Below, one piece after another: positions 34,391 through 41,239 of a stretch of 43,333 nt of DNA (positions are counted from its first letter, which is position 1; the number at the start of each line of letters is the position of its first letter). The translations under genes were made by a program, and so were the position numbers. Under the pieces are notes generated by a model. That model had not been told where the DNA came from. It made no database searches and saw only the letters and a program-made list of their open reading frames with translations. The DNA is from Gemmatimonadota bacterium (GTDB lineage Bacteria; Gemmatimonadota; Gemmatimonadetes; Longimicrobiales; Gaopeijiaceae), in NCBI GenBank assembly GCA_009841475.1, contig VXLT01000247.1, positions 1 through 43,333 of the forward strand. The letters run 5' to 3'.

Positions 34391-35419
34391 ATGTTCCTTG
34401 ATTCGGTGACGATCGAGGTCCGCGGCGGTCGCGGCGGCTCGGGGGCGGAGGCTTTCCGGCGCGAGAAGGGGGTGCCGCGCGGAGGGCCCTCGGGTGGTGA
34501 CGGGGGAAGGGGGGGTGATGTGCGGCTGGTGGCGGACCCCGGGCTCACCACCCTGAGCGACTTCCGCTACAAGCGTCACTACCGAGCCGAGCGGGGGATG
34601 CACGGCGAAGGCTCCAACCGGACGGGAAGGAGCGGGCGCGATCTGGAGTTGCGGGTGCCGTGCGGCACGATTGCCTTCGACGACGCAAGCGGTGTAGCAG
34701 TGGGCGAACTGCTGGAGGCGGACGCGGCCGTGGTCGTCGCGCTCGGGGGACGGGGAGGACGCGGGAACGCCAGCTTCACCTCCGCCACGCGGCAGGCGCC
34801 TCGCCGATGGGAGGCGGGCGGCGAGGGAGAGGAGCGGAAGGTCCGCCTCGAACTCAAGCTTCTCGCCGATGTCGGCCTGGTCGGCGAGCCCAATGCCGGC
34901 AAGTCCACCCTCCTGGCCCGCATCAGCCATGCACGGCCGAAGATCGCGGACTACCCCTTCACGACGCTCACGCCCAACCTGGGAGTTGCCGAGCTGCCCG
35001 GGTATCGCTCCTTCGTGGTCGCCGACATCCCCGGGATCATCGAGGGGGCGCACGAGGGCAAGGGGCTGGGCCACCGCTTTCTCCGCCATATCGAGCGCAC
35101 CCGTGCGCTGGTGATCCTGCTGCCCGTGGACGGGCCGGACCCCGCGGAGACGCTCGCCGGACTGCTTGACGAACTGGAGCGCTACGCGGCGTTGCACGCC
35201 CCCGGGCTCGCCGATCTGCCATACGCGGTGGCGTTCTCCAAGATGGATCTCCACGCTCCCGGCAACGACCCGCCCGCGGTGGCGGCCCCGGATGCGTGGG
35301 ACATCTACCGGATCAGCGCCGTCACCGGAGAGGGACTCGGCGGGTTGCTGGAGGGGTGCTGGCGGCAACTCGCCGCGTCGCCCGCCGCGACGGCGGCGTC
35401 GGACCGGGAGGAGCCGTGA
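34391..35419 (+). CDS. obgE: Obg-family GTPase ObgE/CgtA
   Basis: Essential ribosome-assembly and stress GTPase. The Gly-rich Obg fold (residues 1-155: RGGRGGSGAEAFRREKGVPR) precedes the G domain with G1 GEPNAGKST (Lys171), G3 DIPGIIEGAHEGKGLG and G5 ISAVTGEG. Two odd points: residue 166 is Glu where the family has Phe (GFPNAGKS), and the G4 guanine-specificity motif NKxD is SKMD (Ser283-Asp286). At 342 aa it lacks the C-terminal OCT domain. The stop overlaps dprA (GTGA). Confidence 0.94.
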   Translation: MFLDSVTIEVRGGRGGSGAEAFRREKGVPRGGPSGGDGGRGGDVRLVADPGLTTLSDFRYKRHYRAERGMHGEGSNRTGRSGRDLELRVPCGTIAFDDASGVAVGELLEADAAVVVALGGRGGRGNASFTSATRQAPRRWEAGGEGEERKVRLELKLLADVGLVGEPNAGKSTLLARISHARPKIADYPFTTLTPNLGVAELPGYRSFVVADIPGIIEGAHEGKGLGHRFLRHIERTRALVILLPVDGPDPAETLAGLLDELERYAALHAPGLADLPYAVAFSKMDLHAPGNDPPAVAAPDAWDIYRISAVTGEGLGGLLEGCWRQLAASPAATAASDREEP

Positions 35420-36486
35420 TCGAGGCTCTGACCCTGTACTGCGTGCCGGGGGTCGGCCCCGGGCGTTTCAAGAAGCTGGTCGACCACTTCGGGTCGGCGG
35501 GTGCGGCGCTGGTGGGAGACAATGACGAGTTCGCGAAGGAGGCGGACCGGCGGGCCGAGAAGGCGCGGCACGGTGCGGCACCGGCCCGCCGCGCGCGCAA
35601 CCTCCTGCGGCAGTGTACGGAAGCCGGCATCGGGATGCTCGCCTACGGAAGCGGCGCGTACCCCGGGCGGCTCGGCCACCTGGATAACCCGCCGCCGGTT
35701 CTCTTCACCCTGGGCAGGACGGAGTTGCTGCACGGTCCGTGCGTCGCCGTGGTGGGATCCCGGCGCGCGACCGCGTACGGGCGCCGGGTTTCCCGCTCGC
35801 TGGGAGCCCGGCTGGCGGAGCAGGGGCGGTGCGTGGTGTCCGGGATGGCGATGGGGGTCGACGCCGAGGCCCACCGGGGAGCGCTGCCCGGGCCCACCGC
35901 CGCCGTGCTCGGCTCCGGTGTGGATGTCCCCTCGCCGGCGAGCAACACCAGGCTCTACCGCGAGATCCTCAAACACGGCGTGGTCGTCTCCGAGTTCGAA
36001 CCCGGGACACGCGCCGAGCCGCACCACTTCCCCAGGCGGAACCGGATCATCGCCGCGCTGGCGACCGATGTGGTGATCGTGGAGGCGTCGGGGCGCAGCG
36101 GCGCGCTCATCACCGCCGATCACGCCCTGGACGTGGGGCGCGAGGTGCATGCCGTGCCGGGACCGATCGATCGCGCCACCAGCCAGGGGACGAACCGGCT
36201 GATCGCGCAAGGGGCCACCATCGTAACGGATACGAACCTGGGACACGATTCCTTCACCGTGCGGTCCCTGCCAGGGGAACCTGAGCTGCGCGATCTGCTC
36301 GCCGCCGTCCCCGGCGCCCCGATAACCGTGGAGGAGGTGGCGGAGGCGGCCGGACGCGCTGCGGACGAGGTGGGGGCGTCGCTGATGATCCTCGAGATAC
36401 GGGGGTATGTCGTGTCCACCCGGGACGGGCGGGTCATGCGGACGCCGGGCCGCCGGCCGATGATGGTGCGGGAGGGCGCCGCGTGA
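35416..36486 (+). CDS. dprA: DNA-processing protein DprA
   Basis: Loads RecA on incoming single-stranded DNA in transformation. The 356-aa protein has a helical/SAM-like N-terminus (PGVGPGRFKKLVDHFGSAGAAL), the Rossmann core (VAVVGSRRATAYGRR, VVSGMAMGVDAEAHRGAL, FPRRNRIIAALATDVVIVEA, GPIDRATSQGTNRLI) and a C-terminal winged-helix-like region. GTG 35416 overlaps the obgE stop, and the hemW start overlaps its own end. Presence implies possible natural competence, but no other com genes are in view. Confidence 0.95.
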   Translation: MIEALTLYCVPGVGPGRFKKLVDHFGSAGAALVGDNDEFAKEADRRAEKARHGAAPARRARNLLRQCTEAGIGMLAYGSGAYPGRLGHLDNPPPVLFTLGRTELLHGPCVAVVGSRRATAYGRRVSRSLGARLAEQGRCVVSGMAMGVDAEAHRGALPGPTAAVLGSGVDVPSPASNTRLYREILKHGVVVSEFEPGTRAEPHHFPRRNRIIAALATDVVIVEASGRSGALITADHALDVGREVHAVPGPIDRATSQGTNRLIAQGATIVTDTNLGHDSFTVRSLPGEPELRDLLAAVPGAPITVEEVAEAAGRAADEVGASLMILEIRGYVVSTRDGRVMRTPGRRPMMVREGAA

Positions 36487-37733
36487 AGGGGCCCGGCGAG
36501 GTCCGCAACGTGTATGTGCACGCGCCGTTCTGTGCGCGGCGCTGTTGCTACTGCGACTTCGCGGTGGAGGTGAACCGCCGTCCGGACAGCGCGGAGTGGC
36601 TGGCCGCGATCCGGACTGAGCTGGACGGGGTGCGTGGGTCGGGACGCGTCCGGCTGTCTTCGGCGCTGGAGTCCCTCTACGTGGGCGGCGGCACCCCGTC
36701 CGTGCTGGATCCGCGCCACGTGGCGGAGTTGGCGGCCGTGGTGGGACGGGAGCGCACCCTGGCGCCGGGATTCGAATGGACCGTGGAGGCCAATCCCGAG
36801 TCCTTTACCGGGTCGGTCGCGAGGCGGTGGGCGGAGGGGGGCGTCAATCGGGTGTCCTTCGGCGTGCAGAGCTTCAGCTCCGCGGCGCTGCGCTGGATGG
36901 GCCGCCTGCATTCGGCCGAGGACGCCGGCGAGGCCCTGAAGTCAGCGAGGGCTGCCGGGATCTCCAACCTGTCCGTCGACCTCATCTTCGGACTCCCCGC
37001 CTCGATCTCCCGCGACTGGAGGAACGATCTGGAACGTGTGCTGGACCTGGAGGCGCCGCACATCTCGCTGTACGGGCTGACCGTCGAGAAGGGAACACCG
37101 CTGGCGCGCGCGGTGGGGCAGGAGCGAATCACCCCCTGTGGGGAAGCGCGCTACAGGGAAGAATACCTCCTCGCCGCCGAGACGCTGGCCGACGCCGGCT
37201 ACCACCACTACGAGGTGTCGAACTTCGCCCGGCCCGGGTTCGGCTCCCGGCACAACACCGCCTGCTGGAAGGGGGCATCCTACCTGGGGCTGGGGAACGG
37301 GGCGCACAGCTACTCGGGCGGGCGGCGCTGGTGGAACGAGCGCGGCTGGGCGGTGTACCGGGACCGGGTCTCCCGGTCGGGAAACGGGCGCGCGGGCAGC
37401 GAGGTACCCACCGCGCAGCAGACCCGGCTGGAGACGATCTGGCTGGCGCTGCGGACGCGTGACGGACTTCAGGCGGCTGTCCCGGGATCCGCCGCGCTAT
37501 CCGTCGTGCGCCGCTGGGAGGCCCGGGGCCTCGCCGAGCTGCGGAACGGTGCTGTTCGCCTCACGCCGGAGGGCTGGCTCGTCATGGATGCCCTGACCCT
37601 GGAACTCGATGGCGCCCTCCAACGGCACGGTTCGGAGGGGCCGCCCGGCCCTCCCGCGGTGTCCGGACCGGTTGACGACGGCGATCCAGGGGAGATTTTC
37701 AAGTACCCAGGGTTTTGCCACGGAACGATGTGA
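36483..37733 (+). CDS. hemW: Radical SAM heme chaperone HemW
   Basis: HemN-like radical SAM protein that binds and delivers heme rather than oxidising coproporphyrinogen. It carries the CX3CX2C motif near the N-terminus (Cys17, Cys21, Cys24 in CARRCCYCDF), SLYVGGGTPSVLD, and the HemW tail with LGLGNGAHSYSGGRRWWNE. The 416-aa length fits. GTG 36483 overlaps dprA. An additional Cys22 sits inside the cluster motif. Confidence 0.93.
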   Translation: MKGPGEVRNVYVHAPFCARRCCYCDFAVEVNRRPDSAEWLAAIRTELDGVRGSGRVRLSSALESLYVGGGTPSVLDPRHVAELAAVVGRERTLAPGFEWTVEANPESFTGSVARRWAEGGVNRVSFGVQSFSSAALRWMGRLHSAEDAGEALKSARAAGISNLSVDLIFGLPASISRDWRNDLERVLDLEAPHISLYGLTVEKGTPLARAVGQERITPCGEARYREEYLLAAETLADAGYHHYEVSNFARPGFGSRHNTACWKGASYLGLGNGAHSYSGGRRWWNERGWAVYRDRVSRSGNGRAGSEVPTAQQTRLETIWLALRTRDGLQAAVPGSAALSVVRRWEARGLAELRNGAVRLTPEGWLVMDALTLELDGALQRHGSEGPPGPPAVSGPVDDGDPGEIFKYPGFCHGTM

Positions 37734-37735
37734 TC

Positions 37736-38794
37736 ATGGAAACGCGACACCGGACAGCGCACCCGCCGCTCTCGGAACGGGAGCGTGCGGTTCTCGAAGC
37801 GGTCATTCGCCGTTACGTCGAGACCGCGGAACCGGCGGGGAGCCGCACGCTGGCCCGCCGCTACAACTTCGGAGTCTCGCCGGCCACGATCCGCAACACG
37901 ATGGCCGACCTCGAGGAGGAGGGCTACCTGACCCACCCGCACACGTCGGCGGGCCGCGTTCCCACCGACCTCGCCTACCGGTTCTTCGTCGACAGCGTCG
38001 TGCAGCCGGAAAGCCTGACCGAGCAGGAGAAAGCCCGGATCGAACGGGAGCTGTGGACGGAGGACTCGGCCCTGGAGCGGATCCTCCAGAACGCGGCGCG
38101 GGCGCTCGGAATCCTGGTCAACGAACTGGGCGTCGGATCCGTTCCCCAGCTCGACAACGCCCGCCTGGAGAAGATCGACCTGATCCAGCTGTCGTCGCAC
38201 AAGGTGCTGATGGTCGCGACCGTCCAGTCCGGGATGGTCCGCACCGTGTACGTCGACCTGCCGGGCGAGGCGCCGTCCGACATCCTGGACCTGATCCGGC
38301 AGGTCCTCAACGAGCGGCTCGGCGGGCTCACCTTCGTGGAGATCCGGCGCTCTTTCGGTGACCGTCTCAGGGACGCGGTGGAGAACCCCGCCGCACGCGA
38401 CATCCTCAACATCTTCGTCGAATCGGGCGAGGAGTTCTTCGCCGCTGAAACCGCCGGCAAGGACCAGGTCGTACTGGGTCAGACATCCTCGATTGCGGCG
38501 CAGCCGGAGTTCTCGACCAGCGACCGCCTCAAGGACCTCATCGCGCTGACGGAGCAGAAGGAGCTCCTTGCGAAGGTCCTGGGCACCCGCGTCGCGCGGC
38601 GGGGGCCTTTCGTCACCATCGGGTCCGAACACGCGCCGGAACTCGCCGGGTTCACCCTCGTCACCTCGGGATACCGGTTCGGGCGGCTGCGCGGAATCCT
38701 GGGCGTCATCGGTCCCACGAGGATGCCCTACGAAAAGGTCATCGCAATCGTGGACTACACATCATCCCTCGTCACCCGCATGCTGGAGCCCTGA
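37736..38794 (+). CDS. hrcA: Heat-inducible transcription repressor HrcA
   Basis: Represses groE/dnaK operons through CIRCE elements. The N-terminal winged helix is clear (RERAVLEAVIRRYVETAEPAGSRTLARRYNFGVSPATIRNTMADL), followed by EEGYLTHPHTSAGRVPTDLAYRFFVD and the GAF-like ligand domain. The 352-aa length is normal. ATG 37736 is chosen; GTG 37730, overlapping the hemW stop, is an alternative. No CIRCE inverted repeat (TTAGCACTC...GAGTGCTAA) was found nearby, so its targets are elsewhere. Confidence 0.95.
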   Translation: METRHRTAHPPLSERERAVLEAVIRRYVETAEPAGSRTLARRYNFGVSPATIRNTMADLEEEGYLTHPHTSAGRVPTDLAYRFFVDSVVQPESLTEQEKARIERELWTEDSALERILQNAARALGILVNELGVGSVPQLDNARLEKIDLIQLSSHKVLMVATVQSGMVRTVYVDLPGEAPSDILDLIRQVLNERLGGLTFVEIRRSFGDRLRDAVENPAARDILNIFVESGEEFFAAETAGKDQVVLGQTSSIAAQPEFSTSDRLKDLIALTEQKELLAKVLGTRVARRGPFVTIGSEHAPELAGFTLVTSGYRFGRLRGILGVIGPTRMPYEKVIAIVDYTSSLVTRMLEP

Positions 38795-38813
38795 GCGCGA
38801 TGCATAGACTCCC

Positions 38814-38831
38814 CGCGGCACTCGAGCCGCG
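38814..38831 (+). other. Hairpin in the hrcA-dnaJ gap
   Basis: CGCGGC and GCCGCG form a perfect 6-bp stem with a 6-base loop (ACTCGA), 20 bases after the hrcA stop and 34 bases before dnaJ. There is no U-tract. It could tune read-through or stability between the two genes. Confidence 0.35.
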
Positions 38832-38865
38832 AAGCACCCGCGACGGATAGCCGCCCATCACATCC

Positions 38866-40005
38866 ATGTCCGACTACTACTCCCTGCTCCGCATTCCGAG
38901 GACCGCCAGCCCGGAAGAGATCAAGAAGGCCTACCGCAAGGTGGCGCTCGAGTACCATCCGGACCGGAACGCGGGCTCCAGCAAGGCGGAAGAACGCTTC
39001 AAGGAAGTCACGGAGGCGTACGAGGTGCTGAGAGATCCCGAGAAGCGGGCCCGCTACGACCGCTACGGAAAGGAAGGGCTCCGGGGACCGGGCGGGTTCG
39101 GTGGTGGACTGGACTTCTCCGACGCGCTGGAGGTCTTCATGAGGGACTTCGGCGGCTTCGGGGGGCTGGAGGGGCTGTTCGGGACGCGCAGGCGCGGCAA
39201 CCGGCCTACCCGGGGCAAGTCGCTCCGGATCAGGCTGCCCCTGTCGCTGAAGGATGTGCGCGGCGGTGCCACCAGGAAGGTTCGCGTGTCGATTCTGGAC
39301 ACCTGCGAGTCCTGTTCCGGAACGGGGGTGAAGGACGGCGCCCGCCCGCTGACCTGTCCCGGCTGCAACGGGGCGGGGGAGGAGCGCCGCGTCGAACGCT
39401 CGGTCTTCGGCCAGTTCGTGAGCGTGACGCCGTGCCGCCGCTGCGCTGGGGAGGGGACGATCATCTCCGAGAGCTGCCATCGCTGCCGGGGCGACGGGCG
39501 GGTGCGCGCCGAGCGCGAGATCCAGGTGGACATCCCGGCCGGGGTCTCGTCCGAGAACTACATCACGCTGCGCGGCGAGGGCAACGTGGGTCCGCGCGCC
39601 GGGCCCCGTGGTGACATCATCGTTCTGCTCGAGGTCAAGGAGGACGACCGGTTCGCGCGGCGGGGCAACGACCTGATCCTCGAGGTCCCCCTGACCTTCA
39701 GCCAGGCCGCGCTCGGGAGCCGGATCACCGTGCCCACCGTGGACGGGAGCACCTGGGTGGACGTGCCGGCCGGGATCCAGAGCGGCGAGGTCATCCGGAT
39801 CGAGGGCGAGGGAGTTCCCGAGTTGAACGGCCGCGGGCAGGGCGATCTGCTGGTCCGGTTCGCGGTCTGGGTTCCGACCCGGCTCAGTTCCGAGCAGGAG
39901 ACCCTGTTGCGCAAGCTCCGCCGGATCGAGGACGCCCCGCCCGAGAAGATCGAACGCGGGCAGCGGCGCGGCTTCTGGTCCAGGGTGAGGGAAGCGCTGA
40001 GCTGA
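38866..40005 (+). CDS. dnaJ: Chaperone protein DnaJ
   Basis: Hsp40 co-chaperone that stimulates DnaK ATPase. Domains in order are the J domain with HPD at residues 31-33, a Gly/Phe-rich linker ([20 protein letters not shown]), and the zinc-finger domain with four CxxCxGxG repeats ([32 protein letters not shown]). The C-terminal substrate domains follow ([20 protein letters not shown]). The 379-aa length is typical. Neither grpE nor dnaK is adjacent, although hrcA is. Confidence 0.97.
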   Translation: MSDYYSLLRIPRTASPEEIKKAYRKVALEYHPDRNAGSSKAEERFKEVTEAYEVLRDPEKRARYDRYGKEGLRGPGGFGGGLDFSDALEVFMRDFGGFGGLEGLFGTRRRGNRPTRGKSLRIRLPLSLKDVRGGATRKVRVSILDTCESCSGTGVKDGARPLTCPGCNGAGEERRVERSVFGQFVSVTPCRRCAGEGTIISESCHRCRGDGRVRAEREIQVDIPAGVSSENYITLRGEGNVGPRAGPRGDIIVLLEVKEDDRFARRGNDLILEVPLTFSQAALGSRITVPTVDGSTWVDVPAGIQSGEVIRIEGEGVPELNGRGQGDLLVRFAVWVPTRLSSEQETLLRKLRRIEDAPPEKIERGQRRGFWSRVREALS

Positions 40006-40030
40006 TCCCCACCAGTGGCTGAAAGCGTGG

Positions 40031-40084
40031 CGGGCCGTGGGACAGGTCCCTCACCGCATTCGGTGCCACGCGGAGATTGTCCGC
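40031..40084 (-). repeat. Dispersed 3'-flanking repeat, copy 4 (inverted)
   Basis: On the minus strand it reads GCGGACAATCTCCGCGTGGC then ACCGAATGCGGTGAGGGACC and TGTCCCACGGCCCGCC. The first part matches the proximal half of copy 2, and the second its distal half (GAATGCAGTGGGGACCTGT). The middle segment is missing. In this orientation it lies 3' of the minus-strand gene 40136-40573, as the other copies lie 3' of their + strand genes. Confidence 0.6.
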
Positions 40085-40135
40085 GGCCTGCCGGAACGCA
40101 GCCCCGCATCTCGCCGAGGGCGGTAATGGCTCATT

Positions 40136-40573
40136 TCACGGACCGCGCCAGGCGCGCCGCCGCATGTGGGGGGACCGGGGCCTCGTGTCGAGGGCAGTCG
40201 AGCATGCGTGCTCCGCGCAGCGTGCCGTGCGGATCCAGCGGCACACCTGCACCCTGGAGGACATGTCCAGATCTTCCGCCAGCGTTGCCAGGCTCCGCCA
40301 GAGCTCTCCGGCGATCTCCGGCCGGGTGGGACAGTCTCGCGGGTCGGTCAGGAATACCCAACTCTCGACCACCGTGCGCTCAGGGTCGTCCAGTCGCAAC
40401 TCCAGAAGCGCGACGCGGCCGTCGGACTCGTCGATGAGGTGTTCGAGCCTTTGGCGCGTCAGCAGGACGGGGGGACGAGACCGCCTCAGCTCTGCCGTGA
40501 GCCTCCGGGTCGACAGGGCCCCGGGACCACCCCGGCGCAGGATGTCCACCACACACTCCGTTGTCCAGGCCAT
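40136..40573 (-). CDS. Small unrecognised protein, possible winged-helix regulator
   Basis: A 145-aa frame on the minus strand with an AGGGAG ribosome-binding sequence five bases before its ATG. The N-terminal part (VVDILRRGGPGALSTRRLTAELRR then LTRQRLEHLIDESDGRVALLELRL) has the spacing of a winged helix. The middle, VVESWVFLTDPRDC, and a Cys/Arg-rich tail resemble nothing I recognise. Support for coding comes from amphipathic helix patterning, the ribosome-binding site, a divergent intergenic region with a palindrome, and a dispersed repeat at its 3' side. It could still be a chance frame. Regulator function is inference. Confidence 0.6.
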   Translation of the reverse strand: MAWTTECVVDILRRGGPGALSTRRLTAELRRSRPPVLLTRQRLEHLIDESDGRVALLELRLDDPERTVVESWVFLTDPRDCPTRPEIAGELWRSLATLAEDLDMSSRVQVCRWIRTARCAEHACSTALDTRPRSPHMRRRAWRGP

Positions 40574-40665
40574 TGTGCTCCCTGTAGTCGCTTGGGGGTC
40601 CGCGGGGGGACATGTACGGTATCACCGCTGTGCGGAACCTCGTATGGCTCGATGGGACGCCGTGT

Positions 40666-40684
40666 CCGAAATCGGCGATTTCGG
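40666..40684. promoter_or_regulatory. Perfect 19-bp palindrome between divergent genes (operator candidate)
   Basis: CCGAAATCG, a central G, then CGATTTCGG: two perfect 9-bp half-sites around one base. It lies between the minus-strand small gene (start 40573) and the YqeY-like gene (start about 40801), 67 bases before the TATCTT box. This is the size and symmetry of a dimeric repressor operator. Confidence 0.55.
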
Positions 40685-40750
40685 CGGTGCCATGGTCTGG
40701 CCACGGCGCTGCGGACCGTCCCCGACTCCCCCGCGACGCCTCCCCGCGGG

Positions 40751-40756
40751 TATCTT
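40751..40756 (+). promoter_or_regulatory. Candidate -10 box (TATCTT) of the yqeY-mutS2 operon
   Basis: GGGTATCTTGAGG fits the TANCTT pattern. Initiation near 40763 would leave only about 8 bases before ATG 40771, but a 38-base leader with a good ribosome-binding site before TTG 40801. No good -35 is visible. Confidence 0.35.
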
Positions 40757-40800
40757 GAGGGATCACTGCGATGGCTCACGGCCGAGAGGAGTCGACTGCG

Positions 40801-41238
40801 TTGAAGGGTTCACTGAAGGACCGGCTGAGGTCGGACTTGAACGAAGCGCGCCGGGCCAGGGACAGGGTTCGTACACTGGTCCTTTCGACGACGCTCGCCG
40901 AACTCAGAAACAGGGAGATCGAGACCGGTGGCCCGCTGGACGACGACGGGGTGCGCACGGTGGTGGCGCGGGCGATCAAGCAGCGCCGGGACGCCGCCGC
41001 GCAGATGAAGGCGGGCGGGCGCGAGGAGCTGGCTGCCCGCGAGCGGGAGCAGGAACTGGTGCTGACGGGCTACCTTCCGCCCGAACTGAGCGCAGAGGAT
41101 GTGCGCGGGATGGTGCGTGAACTCATCGACGGCGGAGCGGGTGACATCGGGGCCGTGATGGGTGGGCTGATGCCCAGGATCCGCGGCAGATTCGACGGAC
41201 GGGCGGCTTCGGCGATCGTCCGGGAGGAGCTCGGCTGA
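40801..41238 (+). CDS. GatB/YqeY domain protein
   Basis: Stand-alone YqeY-like helical protein related to the tail domain of GatB and thought to act in tRNA-linked amidation; its exact role is unknown. Family blocks are LKDRLRSDLNEARRARDRVRTLVLS, RDAAAQMKAGGREELAAREREQELVLTGYLP, and the C-terminal GDIGAVMGGLMPRIRGRFDGR. TTG 40801 is chosen because GAGAGGAG precedes it by nine bases and the family starts there. ATG 40771 is an alternative adding ten residues. mutS2 starts two bases after the stop. Confidence 0.88.
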   Translation: MKGSLKDRLRSDLNEARRARDRVRTLVLSTTLAELRNREIETGGPLDDDGVRTVVARAIKQRRDAAAQMKAGGREELAAREREQELVLTGYLPPELSAEDVRGMVRELIDGGAGDIGAVMGGLMPRIRGRFDGRAASAIVREELG

Positions 41239-41239
41239 C

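Noticed and set aside
38795-38865. CIRCE operator near hrcA/dnaJ
   Set aside because: Neither TTAGCACTC nor GAGTGCTAA nor a close variant is present; only an unrelated 6-bp hairpin is seen.
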